NCBI GenBank assembly: GCA_003241215.1
Contig: QFOL01000005.1
Location: forward strand, 1-46,656
Source of the DNA: Agrobacterium fabrum
GTDB taxonomy: Bacteria > Pseudomonadota > Alphaproteobacteria > Rhizobiales > Rhizobiaceae
Length of the DNA: 46,656 nucleotides
Reading direction: 5' to 3'
Part shown: one piece after another, positions 25,965-34,177 of the stretch
Position numbering within the stretch: position 1 is the stretch's first letter
Layout of the letters: the number at the start of each line of letters is the position of its first letter
Position numbers and translations under genes: made by a program
The notes under the pieces: model-generated
Told to the model about the DNA's origin: nothing
The model's database searches: none
What the model saw: only the letters and a program-made list of their open reading frames with translations

Positions 25965-26513
25965 TCAGAGCAGTGCCGCTGCGGCATCGGCCGCTGCAAC
26001 CGGATCGGGGATATCTCCGCGCAGGATCGCGATACGCTTGATGAGTTCCGAAACGCCCTGAATGGCGAGAAGGCTGAAGCCAATCGGTATCAGCGCCCAG
26101 ACGGGCCATTGAATGAGGCCGCCCGTGTTGTTTGAAACCTCACCGGAAGCAAGTTTCTGCAGGAACACCGGCCAGGAGAGATAGACCGTGATGAGGCAGA
26201 AGGGCATGAGAAAGAAGATGGTCCCAAGAATATCGACCCACAGCTGGCCTTTGCGCGGGAGATTTCCATAGACCAGATCGACCTTGACGTGCTCGTTGTT
26301 AAGAAGCGTGTAGGCGGCGGCGATCAGAAACACGGCGGAAAACAGATACCACTGCGATTCAAGCCAGGCGTTCGAGCTCATCGAAAACGCCTTGCGCATG
26401 ACGGCGTTGATGGCGCTGATAAAAATGGCCGCGAGAAGCAGCCAGGAAATACCTTTGCCAATGGCTGAATTGGCGGCGTCGATGGCGCGCGAAACGGCCA
26501 GCAGAAACTTCAT
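25965..26513 (-). CDS. dctQ: TRAP transporter small permease (DctQ family)
   Basis: Started at ATG 26513, which follows ggagga closely, the product has 182 residues; the frame runs on to 26564, but that extension is polar. Four membrane helices are visible, the first at about 16-36 (ISWLLLAAIFISAINAVMRK). The stretch SSNAWLESQWYLFSAVFLIAAAYTL is the conserved DctQ signature. It is the first gene of the TRAP operon. It forms the membrane scaffold for DctM. Confidence 0.92.
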   Translation of the reverse strand: MKFLLAVSRAIDAANSAIGKGISWLLLAAIFISAINAVMRKAFSMSSNAWLESQWYLFSAVFLIAAAYTLLNNEHVKVDLVYGNLPRKGQLWVDILGTIFFLMPFCLITVYLSWPVFLQKLASGEVSNNTGGLIQWPVWALIPIGFSLLAIQGVSELIKRIAILRGDIPDPVAAADAAAALL

Positions 26514-26711
26514 GATATCCTCCCCGGAAGCGGCCGCGTACTCCTCAATACGTGTGGCCGCCATAATCAGGACAGGATAACCACGGCGGCCTGCAGCTCA
26601 AGGGCGAGCGCGGGCAAATTTCCCCAGGCGTACCGAGAACTGGGTATGGGCCAGATCAAAACCCACAATTGAGCCGATAATTTCATCTCCCGCATCACTC
26701 CGGAGCCATCC

Positions 26712-26999
26712 TTGGCGTCTCTTGTTAGTGCCTGTGAAAGCAGCAAATTCCTCGGCGCTCAGCCTAAGGGCAAGCATGTGGAGTATGAGAGCAGCGAGAT
26801 TTACCGCATCGCCGACGGGAAAATCGTCGAGGAATGGATCTGCTCGGATACGCTGACGCTGATGGCCCAGATCGGCGGCCGGGGTTTTAGCATGGGCAAG
26901 CTCGCCGCCATGTGGCTTGCCGGATATCGGGTGTGGTTCGCACTTGGCCTCGGGCTCGTCATCGGTGTGTCGGTCATGGGGCTCCTGCGCGTCCTTTGA
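26712..26999 (+). pseudogene. Remnant of a SnoaL-like ester cyclase/NTF2-fold protein joined to a membrane segment
   Basis: The frame encodes 95 residues. Residues about 13-55 match the C-terminal half of SnoaL-type proteins: FLGAQPKGKHVEY, then IYRIADGKIVEEWICSDTLTLMAQIG. The N-terminal half that would supply the first helices and active-site wall is missing, and no in-frame continuation is found upstream. After MAQIGG the frame runs into an unrelated hydrophobic segment (about 70-93). This looks like a broken gene, fused to a membrane stretch, rather than a working enzyme. An actual small fusion protein cannot be excluded. A strong terminator follows at 27015. Confidence 0.5.
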
Positions 27000-27014
27000 G
27001 GTGGTGCGTAACAG

Positions 27015-27046
27015 AAAACCCCGGCTGCCTCCGCAGCCGGGGTTTT
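27015..27046. terminator. Strong bidirectional intrinsic terminator
   Basis: Perfect 14-bp arms aaaaccccggctgc (27015-27028) and gcagccggggtttt (27033-27046) enclose a ctcc loop. The A-run on one side and T-run on the other make it an intrinsic terminator in both directions. It separates the SnoaL remnant (plus) from the hydrolase gene (minus). Confidence 0.9.
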
Positions 27047-27070
27047 GTCATTCACTCGGCATTCGGCGGT

Positions 27071-27841
27071 TTATTTCAGGCCGCCAGCCGCATCCTCGAT
27101 GAGTTTGGCGACTGCTTTCGGCTGGGAAACGTAGACCGCGTGGGATCCGGCCTGATCGACGACGGTTGCGCCGGCGCGTTTCGCCATGCCGCGCTGGGCT
27201 TCCGGAGGGATCATGTGATCTTCGGTGGCGACGAGATACCAGCTGGGCTTTTTCTTCCAGGCCGGAGCGGTGACTTCACCCTGAAGGGCTTCGACACCCC
27301 ACGGAACCTGCGAGTCCGCCATGAAGGCGGCGAGCTCCGGCTCGACGTCCGCGGCAAAAGCAGCCGCGAATTTCTGCTTGTCGAGGAACAGGAAACCATC
27401 CTGCGGCGGCAGGATCGGGGGAACGGCCGCACCTTCCGGCGGGTTGGCGATGAGCTTTGCAATGGATTCGCCGGCGTCGGGTGCAAAGGCGGCGATATAG
27501 ACGAGACCCTTTACCTTGGGATCGGTACCGGCTTCGGAAACGACGACGCCACCATAGGAATGACCGACGAGGATGACATCGCCTTTGGCGGCGGCGATGG
27601 CGCGTTTGGTGACGGCGACATCATCGGCCAGCGAGAGGGTGGGGTTCTGGACGATGGTGACGTCGTAGCCGTCTTTCTTCAGGATATTATAGACGCCCTG
27701 CCATCCGGAACCGTCGACGAAACCGCCGTGGACGAGGACGATGGACTTGGTGGGGGCGGACTGCGCCTGGGCTGCCGGTACGACGGCGGCGGCCATGACG
27801 AGGGAGGCTGCGGAAGCGAGCAGGGTGTTGAGCATGGACAT
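27071..27841 (-). CDS. Exported alpha/beta hydrolase (EstC/salicylate-esterase-like)
   Basis: This 256-residue protein starts at ATG 27841, after aaggagag. A Sec signal peptide (about 1-27, ending PAAQAQ) precedes a single alpha/beta-hydrolase fold. The oxyanion-region motif is IVLVHGGFVDGSGW and the nucleophile elbow GHSYGG has Ser95. The catalytic acid and His are likely in the later VATEDHMIP and AGSHAVYVSQP stretches. The family (PF12697-type, similar to EstC and methyl-ketone/salicylate esterases) hydrolyses small esters. It is divergent from a MarR regulator with three repeated operator-like elements between them, so it is probably repressed by that regulator until a phenolic or similar compound is present. 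Confidence 0.85.
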   Translation of the reverse strand: MSMLNTLLASAASLVMAAAVVPAAQAQSAPTKSIVLVHGGFVDGSGWQGVYNILKKDGYDVTIVQNPTLSLADDVAVTKRAIAAAKGDVILVGHSYGGVVVSEAGTDPKVKGLVYIAAFAPDAGESIAKLIANPPEGAAVPPILPPQDGFLFLDKQKFAAAFAADVEPELAAFMADSQVPWGVEALQGEVTAPAWKKKPSWYLVATEDHMIPPEAQRGMAKRAGATVVDQAGSHAVYVSQPKAVAKLIEDAAGGLK

Positions 27842-27857
27842 TGTATCTCTCCTTGTT

Positions 27858-27937
27858 TTATTGCGATAATTATTATTGCGATAATTAAACGTAGCAGCGC
27901 TGAAAGCTTTTGTCCAGATATTTTTTATTGCGATAAT
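27858..27937. promoter_or_regulatory. Three copies of ttattgcgataat: probable MarR operators
   Basis: The 13-mer ttattgcgataat occurs without mismatch at 27858-27870, 27873-27885 and 27925-27937, all in the same orientation. With one flanking base, copy 2 forms a near-palindrome that matches its own complement at 12 of 14 positions. Copies 1 and 2 lie 17-44 bp upstream of the hydrolase ATG. Copy 3 overlaps the -35 region of a marR promoter with -10 tatgat at 27949-27954. The layout fits one regulator controlling both divergent genes. Confidence 0.75.
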
Positions 27938-27983
27938 GAATTTTGTGATATGATGTTCTCAGGACAATAAATCAGAGACCGCC

Positions 27984-28430
27984 ATGACCGACTCGCAGCC
28001 GATCCCTCTCGATAGCCAGCTCTGCTTTTCGCTTTACGGCACGAGCATCGCCATCAATCGCACCTACAAGCCGATGCTCGATGCGCTCGGCGTTACCTAT
28101 CCGCAATATCTCGTGCTGAGCACCTTATGGGAGGGGGATGGCCAGACGATCTCGGCGATTGCCGATCGCCTGGCTCTGGAGCCGAGCACCATCACGCCGT
28201 TGGTCAAGCGGCTTGAAGCGGGAGGCTTCGTTACCCGCCAGCGCTCGAAGCTGGACGAACGGCTCGTCGGCGTTCACCTGACGGACAAGGGAAGAGACCT
28301 GCAGGCGAAGACCGGCTGCCTCACCGATACGCTGCTGCAGCGTTCCGGCATGACGGTGGAAGAGATCATCGCTCTCAACACCCGCATCCAGAAGCTTCGC
28401 GATGCGCTCGCCGCGCCTCTGGCCGACTGA
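27984..28430 (+). CDS. MarR-family transcriptional regulator (OhrR-like)
   Basis: This 148-residue protein has the winged-helix MarR fold. An N-terminal dimerisation helix carries LCFSLYGTSIAINRTYKPML, and the recognition-helix region reads ISAIADRLALEPSTITPLVKRLEAGGFV. A wing follows with RSKLDERLVGVHLTDKG. The beginning LCFSLY and the pattern YPQYLVLSTLWE resemble OhrR/MgrA-like redox-sensing members; the Cys in the LCF segment sits where the peroxide-sensing Cys of OhrR lies. It is divergent from the hydrolase and probably represses it and itself through the repeats at 27858-27937. An oxidant or ligand signal is inferred. Confidence 0.88.
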   Translation: MTDSQPIPLDSQLCFSLYGTSIAINRTYKPMLDALGVTYPQYLVLSTLWEGDGQTISAIADRLALEPSTITPLVKRLEAGGFVTRQRSKLDERLVGVHLTDKGRDLQAKTGCLTDTLLQRSGMTVEEIIALNTRIQKLRDALAAPLAD

Positions 28431-28440
28431 GACCACCTTC

Positions 28441-28460
28441 ATCGGCGCCAAAGCGCCGAT
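28441..28460 (+). terminator. Hairpin after marR
   Basis: Perfect 8-bp arms atcggcgc (28441-28448) and gcgccgat (28453-28460) flank a caaa loop, 10 bp past the marR stop. No T-run follows, so this is a weak terminator candidate. The rest of the 289-bp gap up to 28720 shows no further recognisable element. Confidence 0.4.
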
Positions 28461-28719
28461 ACACGCTGTTGACGACACCCGTCCCATCCTTCACGTGACC
28501 GCGAACGGCCGGTTGGTCCAGGGCTTGCCTCCTGTGCCTGATCTTGCCCGCAACAGCCGTTGTGGAATTAAATGGGTGAATTATGGAGCCGCCCGTTTGG
28601 CACGACCGAAACCCTTGCCGTGGGCGGACGGGCACGCTACGCGATAATATGCTAACAATGCCGGAGGATTGCCTGCACATGGCAGGGCGTGGACGGCCAT
28701 CGTGCAAGGGGGGCCGATC

Positions 28720-30288
28720 ATGGATTTTATATTTGGAGACTACCTGCTCGACCAACAGCGGAGGGAGTTGACCCGGCGCGGCGAGGTCGTGGCTGTCGGA
28801 CCGCAGGTTTTCGACTTGCTGCTATACCTTGTTGCGAACCGCGATCGCGTCGTCAGCAAGGATGATCTGCTGGAGGCAGTGTGGGGTGGGCGAATTGTCT
28901 CGGAATCCACCATTACCAGTCACATCAACGCCGTGCGCAAGGCGGTCGGCGACAATGGTGAGGAACAACGCCTCATTCGCACGGTCGCGCGCAAGGGGTT
29001 CCGCTTCGTCGGCGACATCGCGACAAATGAGCCCGAGGTCGGTGACCATATCCGCACCGGGTTCGGCGAACCGGATCCGGTGCTTGCAATGCCGGACAAG
29101 CCCTCCATCACCGTTCTGCCATTTCAAAATCTGAGTGGCGATCCGGAACAGGATTATTTCGCTGACGGCGTGGTCGAGGACATCATTACTGCGCTGTCGC
29201 GTTTGCGCTGGCTGTTCGTCATCGCCCGCAACTCCAGTTTCACCTACAAGGGGCAGGCGGTCGATGTGAAGGAGGTCGGCCGCAAGCTCGGCGTGCGCTA
29301 TGTGCTGGAGGGAAGCCTGCGCAAGGCGGGAGACAAGGTGCGCATCACCGGGCAGCTGATCGATTCCTCGACCGGTGCGCATCTCTGGGCCGAACGTTTC
29401 GAGGGGACGCTCGGAAACCTCTTCGAGCTCCAGGACCAGATCGCCGAAAGTGTCGTTGGCGCGATCTCGCCGCAACTCGAACGGGCCGAGATCGAGCGTG
29501 CCAAGCGCAAACCGACGGACAGCCTCGATGCCTATGACTATTATCTGCGGGGCATGGCCAGGCTGCACAACGGCACCCGCGACGCCATTGGAGCGGCATT
29601 GCCCCTGTTCCATCGGGCAATGGAACTCGACCCGGAATTTGCGTCGGCCTATAGCGGCGCGGCCTGGTGCCATTTCTGGCGCAAGCTGAACGGCTGGATG
29701 GATAATCCCGTCGAGGAAACCGCCGAGGCTGTGCGGCTGGCGCGGCTGGCGGTGCAGTTCGGGCGGGATGACGCCGTCGCCCTGACCAGAGCCGGGCATG
29801 CGCTCGGGCATCTCGCTGGCGATCTCGATGGTGGCATCGCGCTCATCGATCGGGCGCGCCTGCTCAACCCCAATTTCGCCCCGGCCTGGTTCCTCGGCGG
29901 CTTTCTGCGCATTTTCCGCGGCGAGACCGAGAATGCCCTCGAAGATCTTGCCCATGCGGTCCGTCTGAGTCCACTCGATCCGGAAATGTTTCGCATGCAG
30001 GCTGGCATCGCGCTGGCGCATTTCTGCGCCGGACGTTTCGACGCCGCCGCCATCGCCGCGGAAAAAGCCCTGGGAAACCTGCCTGATCTCCTGATCGCCC
30101 TCACCCTTCTGGCGGCAAGCCATGCGCTTGCGGGCCGGCTGGCGGAAGCGCATGAGGTGATGCAGCGATTGAACGGGGTCTTGCCCGCCGCGCGCCTCTC
30201 CAACCTCAAGGAGTGGCTTCCTATCCATCGCTCCGAAGATATTGCGCAATTCGCCGATGGTCTGCGCAAGGCGGGCCTGCCCGAATGA
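28720..30288 (+). CDS. Winged-helix (CadC-like) regulator with TolB-like and TPR regions
   Basis: The product is 522 residues from ATG 28720, after aagggggg; a start at 28669 is less likely. Residues about 1-100 form an OmpR/CadC-type DNA-binding winged helix (FGDYLLDQQRRELTRRG to TVARKGFRFVG) but no receiver domain. Residues about 125-250 match the domain often annotated as adenylate-cyclase-associated TolB-like (ITVLPFQNLSGDPEQDYFADG, then ARNSSFTYKGQAVDVKEVG). The remainder is helical and TPR-like. No membrane helix is present, unlike CadC. Such proteins are common in Rhizobiales and are presumed transcriptional regulators sensing through the TPR part. The NmrA-type protein and efflux genes downstream are possible targets. 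Confidence 0.85.
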   Translation: MDFIFGDYLLDQQRRELTRRGEVVAVGPQVFDLLLYLVANRDRVVSKDDLLEAVWGGRIVSESTITSHINAVRKAVGDNGEEQRLIRTVARKGFRFVGDIATNEPEVGDHIRTGFGEPDPVLAMPDKPSITVLPFQNLSGDPEQDYFADGVVEDIITALSRLRWLFVIARNSSFTYKGQAVDVKEVGRKLGVRYVLEGSLRKAGDKVRITGQLIDSSTGAHLWAERFEGTLGNLFELQDQIAESVVGAISPQLERAEIERAKRKPTDSLDAYDYYLRGMARLHNGTRDAIGAALPLFHRAMELDPEFASAYSGAAWCHFWRKLNGWMDNPVEETAEAVRLARLAVQFGRDDAVALTRAGHALGHLAGDLDGGIALIDRARLLNPNFAPAWFLGGFLRIFRGETENALEDLAHAVRLSPLDPEMFRMQAGIALAHFCAGRFDAAAIAAEKALGNLPDLLIALTLLAASHALAGRLAEAHEVMQRLNGVLPAARLSNLKEWLPIHRSEDIAQFADGLRKAGLPE

Positions 30289-30576
30289 ACCGCCAGCGGC
30301 TGCGTAAGGCCGCCGCGTTGACATGAAGCGAAGAGGCAGAGGGTGGCGTTGCCAGCTGTTCCGGCTGTGTCAAGCGGTCATGGCCGCAACGTGCCGGCCG
30401 GCTCCCGGCGCGGGTTGCCGGGCAGGCGGGTGCAAAAACAAACGCCGCCTTGGACGAAGAATCAAGATTGCTTCAAGTTCAAATCAAGCTGGCGCCAAGG
30501 ACTTCACGGCGGCCGGCCGGCATTCTCCCGTCATCTCGACAGCAATCCAGCGGTCGGCACAGGATGGAGAAAAACC

Positions 30577-31332
30577 ATGAAGATCGTCGTGATCGGAGGT
30601 TCGGGCCTCATCGGATCGAAACTCGTGAAAACCCTTCGCGAACGCGGCCACGAGGCGCTTGCCGCTTCGCCCAGAACAGGGGTCGATACCATTACCCGCA
30701 AAGGCCTCGCAGAATCGCTTGACGGCGCCGACGTCGTTGTCGACGTGGCCAATGCGCCGGTCTGGGAGGATGCGGCCGTGCTCGATTTTTTTGAGACGTC
30801 GGGGCGCAACCTCCTCGCAGCGGAGGCCGCCGCCGGGGTTCGACATCACCTCGCCCTGTCGGTTGTCGGCAGCGAGCGGTTGCCGGGCAGCGGTTATTTC
30901 CGGGCGAAGGTCGCTCAGGAGGATCTTATCAAGGCTGCCGGCATCGCCTACACCATTCTGCGCGCCACGCAGTTTTTTGAATTCGTCGGCGGCATCGCCC
31001 AACCTACTCCCGGCAGTGACGAAATTCGCGTGTCTCCGGCGCTGTTCCAGCCGATTGCATCCGACGATGTCGTCGCCGCGCTGGCCGATCTTGCGCTGGC
31101 GCCGCCCCTGAACGGGACCGTCGAAGTCGCCGGCCCACGCGCCATTCCGCTCGACGAGGCGGTCCGAAGCTTCGCGCAGGCGACGGGGGACACGCGCAGG
31201 ATTGTGGCCGATATCCGGGCCCGCTATTTCGGCGCTATTCTCGATGACCGCTCGCTGACGCCGGGCGAGAACCCGCGTCTCGGCACGATCGACCTTGCCG
31301 ACTGGCTTGACCAGCAGGCGCGGGGGAACTGA
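30577..31332 (+). CDS. NmrA/atypical SDR family NAD(P)-binding protein
   Basis: The product is 251 residues from ATG 30577; the longer frame from 30343 has no family match. It begins MKIVVIGGSGLIGSKLVKTLRE with the dinucleotide motif GGSGLIG at 7-13. It continues as an atypical short-chain dehydrogenase with VVDVANAPVWED, HHLALSVVGSERLPGSGYFRAKVAQEDL and ILRATQFFEF, typical of the NmrA-like NAD(P)H-binding group. The YxxxK catalytic pattern is present only in weak form as YFRAK. Members act as redox sensors or reductases. It ends 4 bp before the emrA-like gene and so is probably cotranscribed with the efflux pair. The preceding 288 bp hold no recognisable element. Confidence 0.85.
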   Translation: MKIVVIGGSGLIGSKLVKTLRERGHEALAASPRTGVDTITRKGLAESLDGADVVVDVANAPVWEDAAVLDFFETSGRNLLAAEAAAGVRHHLALSVVGSERLPGSGYFRAKVAQEDLIKAAGIAYTILRATQFFEFVGGIAQPTPGSDEIRVSPALFQPIASDDVVAALADLALAPPLNGTVEVAGPRAIPLDEAVRSFAQATGDTRRIVADIRARYFGAILDDRSLTPGENPRLGTIDLADWLDQQARGN

Positions 31333-31336
31333 GACC

Positions 31337-32407
31337 ATGGACCCACATCAGGAAGCGACCGCCACGCAGAAGGTGAAGCCGAGCAGACGCAGGAAGATCG
31401 CCGGCCTGCTCCTCTGCCTTGCCGCCGTCGCGGTTGGGGCGGGCGGATGGGCCTGGAGCCGCGCGGGCGATGCGGCATCCACCGACAACGCTTATGTGCG
31501 CGGCGACGTCACTTCTCTTGCGCCGAAGATTTCGGGCTATGTAACCGGGGTCGATGTTCGTGACAACCAGACGGTTCGGGCAGGCGACGTGCTGTTTCGC
31601 ATCGACGACCGGGACTATCTTGCCCGGCTGGCGCAGGCGGCGGCGAATGTCGACGCCGCAGACGCCCGGCTGGCCAATGTCGATGCGGAGGTTCGGCTTC
31701 AGGATGTCCTCATCCGGCAGGCCGAGGCTCAGCGTCGCGCGGCGATCGCGGAGCTTGATCTGGCGACCAAGGCATTCGGCCGGCAACGCAGCCTCATCCG
31801 CAGCAGTGCGGTCAGCCAGGCCCGCGTCGACGAGAGCGATTCGGCGCTGGCGCGGGCGGAGGCAAGTCTTGCCGCGGCGACCTCGACGGTCGAAGCCCAG
31901 CAGCAGCGTACCGCCGTGCTTGCCGCCCAGCGCGAAGCGGCGGTTGCCGCCGTGGCGCAGGCGAAGGCCGCGCGCGATCTCGCCGAAATCGACCTCGACA
32001 GCACCGTCGTCCGCGCGCCGGTTGGCGGCGTCGTCGGCAATCGGCAGGTCCGTGTTGGCCGGCTCGTTGCGCCCGGGGTTTCACTGCTCGATATAGTTCC
32101 CGTCAATGACGTCTGGCTGGTGGCGAATTTCAAGGAAACGCAGCTTGAACAGATTCGCCCGGGCCAGCGTGTACACATCACCGTCGACGGCTATCCTCAT
32201 GAGACACTGGAAGGCGTGGTCGATAGTTTTGCTCCCGGCAGCGGTTCGGCCTTCAGCCTGCTTCCCGCTGATAATGCCACCGGCAACTTCGTTCGCGTGG
32301 TCCAGCGTGTTCCGGTAAAAATCCGCTTTGCCGGCAATCCGCTGCCCGGCCGGCTTGTGCCTGGCCTGTCCGCCCGCGTCGAAGTCGATCTCAGGAGCGG
32401 GCAATGA
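31337..32407 (+). CDS. emrA: HlyD-family membrane fusion protein (EmrA-like)
   Basis: The product is 356 residues from ATG 31337. A short cytoplasmic N-terminus (about 1-20) is followed by one membrane helix (IAGLLLCLAAVAVGAGGWAWS) and a periplasmic part. The lipoyl/barrel-sandwich half motifs TDNAYVRGDVTSLAPKISGYV and DLDSTVVRAPVGGVVGNRQV flank a long alpha hairpin rich in Ala and Arg. A beta-barrel follows with DVWLVANFKETQLEQIRPGQ. It links the inner-membrane pump encoded next to an outer-membrane channel, expelling hydrophobic drugs or toxins. The last four bases overlap the pump gene. Confidence 0.92.
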   Translation: MDPHQEATATQKVKPSRRRKIAGLLLCLAAVAVGAGGWAWSRAGDAASTDNAYVRGDVTSLAPKISGYVTGVDVRDNQTVRAGDVLFRIDDRDYLARLAQAAANVDAADARLANVDAEVRLQDVLIRQAEAQRRAAIAELDLATKAFGRQRSLIRSSAVSQARVDESDSALARAEASLAAATSTVEAQQQRTAVLAAQREAAVAAVAQAKAARDLAEIDLDSTVVRAPVGGVVGNRQVRVGRLVAPGVSLLDIVPVNDVWLVANFKETQLEQIRPGQRVHITVDGYPHETLEGVVDSFAPGSGSAFSLLPADNATGNFVRVVQRVPVKIRFAGNPLPGRLVPGLSARVEVDLRSGQ

Positions 32408-33996
32408 CCGTCATCGTTGCAGAAGCGCCGCGCGAGCGGTCGGCGGCCGGGCCGCTGTTCATCACCGGCATCGTGCTGGCCGCCCTCACCGAGGCGGTCG
32501 CCAGCACCGTCCTTGCACTCGGGCGCGCCGACATGGCCGGCGATACCCATGCTACGCCCGATGAATTCGCCTGGCTGGATATCGGCTATACCGCGTTCAA
32601 ATTGATCGGGTTCATGGCAGCGGCCGGATTGATGGCGCGTTCCAGTCCGCGCAACCTGGTTCTCGGCGCGACCCTTGTCATGGGCGGCGCATGTGGTCTC
32701 GCCGCCGTCACGGCGCGCCTGGATCTGCTGATCGCGCTCCGGCTCATGCAGGGTTTTTCCGGCGGTGTCCTGCTCGTGGCGGCTCAGGCCGCGATCTTTC
32801 TCGCCTATCCGGCGTCTCGCCAGCCTTTCCTGCAATGCATGTTCGCCATCGGCTCCGTTGTCGCCCCCGCGACGGTCGCGCCGGCCCTGGAGGGCTGGCT
32901 GCTCGACAGCCAGTCATGGTCATGGATATTCTTCTTTGTGGTTCCCGTCGCCCTGGCGGCGGCCGGGATTCTGATCTACGCGGATGATCCGATCCCGGCC
33001 GGGCCCGCGTCGCGCCCGTTCGACTGGACAGGTTTTACGCTCCTCGCCGTGGCGCTGTTCTGCCTGACCTATCTCTTCAGCCAGGGCAGCCGATGGGACT
33101 GGTTCGAGGCGCGGCATATCCTGTGGCTGGCGGTCATAGCCGCTTCCGCCCTGCTGGCGTTCCTTGGCCGGCAAGTGCTTGCCGGAGGTCGGGGTCTCAT
33201 CGATGTCACCCTGTTCGGATCGTCGGATTTTACCTTTGCCTTCATCGTAAGTTTTGTGGCCGGCGCCGCGCTCTTCGGCAGCGCGTTCCTGATACCGTCT
33301 TTTGCCGTCTCCGTGCTTGCCTTCACGCCCACGGATGCCGGCGCACTCCTCCTGCCGAGCGGTGCGCTGTTCGTTGCCGCGCTGCTTCTCGCAGCCTTTC
33401 TCATACAGGCCCGGGGCGTGGCGCCCTTCGCCACCGTGCCGTTCGGCATCCTCATGATCATGGCGGCGATGTGGATGCTGTCGGGCTCGAGCGGCGAGAG
33501 CGGTGCGGGCGACATGATGGCGGCGATCCTGCTGCGCGGCCTCGGGCTCGGCTTCCTGTTCCTGTCGATCAACCTGATCGCCTTCGGCAAGCTCGACGCC
33601 CGGAACCTTGCGGGCGGCATCGGCCTCTTCAATACCGGCCGTCAGCTTGGCGGGCTTATGGGGGTAGCCGGGCTTCAGACGCTGATCGACCACGCAACGG
33701 TGGCGAACACTACGGTGCTCGGCGCCAGCGTCACCGCGGGAACGCCCGCGGTCCTGGATCGGTTGACCGCGATGACGGCGCTGTTCAGCGCGAAGGGCCT
33801 GGATGCCGCTGCCGCCGGCCGGGCAGCGACCGGCCTTCTGGGGCGCAGCGTGACCGGCCAGTCGATCGTGATTGCCTTCGACACCGCTTTCGCCGCGGTC
33901 GCGCTTCTTTTTCTCGTCGCTGCGCCGGTGCTGGTTGCAATCAAGATCGCGCTCGCCAAACGTGACCACCGGGCGCAGTCAACGGCCATTTCCTGA
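32404..33996 (+). CDS. emrB: MFS multidrug efflux permease, DHA2 family (EmrB-like)
   Basis: This 530-residue protein has 14 predicted helices, the hallmark of the DHA2 family. It overlaps the HlyD gene by 4 bases. Family features include the start motif with LAALTEAVASTVLALGR, the early loop ARSSPRNLVLGATL and a Pro/Gly-rich VVAPATVAPALEGWLLD (antiporter motif C-like). With the membrane fusion protein it forms an EmrAB-type tripartite exporter driven by protons. The substrate is unknown. The DHA2 helix-1 Asp typical of QacA is not obvious. Confidence 0.9.
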   Translation: MTVIVAEAPRERSAAGPLFITGIVLAALTEAVASTVLALGRADMAGDTHATPDEFAWLDIGYTAFKLIGFMAAAGLMARSSPRNLVLGATLVMGGACGLAAVTARLDLLIALRLMQGFSGGVLLVAAQAAIFLAYPASRQPFLQCMFAIGSVVAPATVAPALEGWLLDSQSWSWIFFFVVPVALAAAGILIYADDPIPAGPASRPFDWTGFTLLAVALFCLTYLFSQGSRWDWFEARHILWLAVIAASALLAFLGRQVLAGGRGLIDVTLFGSSDFTFAFIVSFVAGAALFGSAFLIPSFAVSVLAFTPTDAGALLLPSGALFVAALLLAAFLIQARGVAPFATVPFGILMIMAAMWMLSGSSGESGAGDMMAAILLRGLGLGFLFLSINLIAFGKLDARNLAGGIGLFNTGRQLGGLMGVAGLQTLIDHATVANTTVLGASVTAGTPAVLDRLTAMTALFSAKGLDAAAAGRAATGLLGRSVTGQSIVIAFDTAFAAVALLFLVAAPVLVAIKIALAKRDHRAQSTAIS

Positions 33997-34177
33997 TGGT
34001 TTCATGAACGGTTGTCCTCACCGGCGTTTAACTTGATCTGCGGGAGAAGATTCCCGGCATGGCCGTCATCGACGGAGCGTATTCTTTCCCGGTGACGAAG
34101 AACGGCTTTTTTCAAGTGCCTGTCGGTTTCGCTTCGCATACACTGCAACCGGACGAGTTCGTAGACCTATATTGTGG

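Noticed and set aside
24591..26135. 514-codon plus-strand frame
   Set aside because: It is antisense to dctM and dctQ, is extremely rich in charged residues and has no recognisable motif.
28822..30324. 500-codon minus-strand frame
   Set aside because: It is the antisense shadow of the CadC/TPR-like regulator, which has clear domains.
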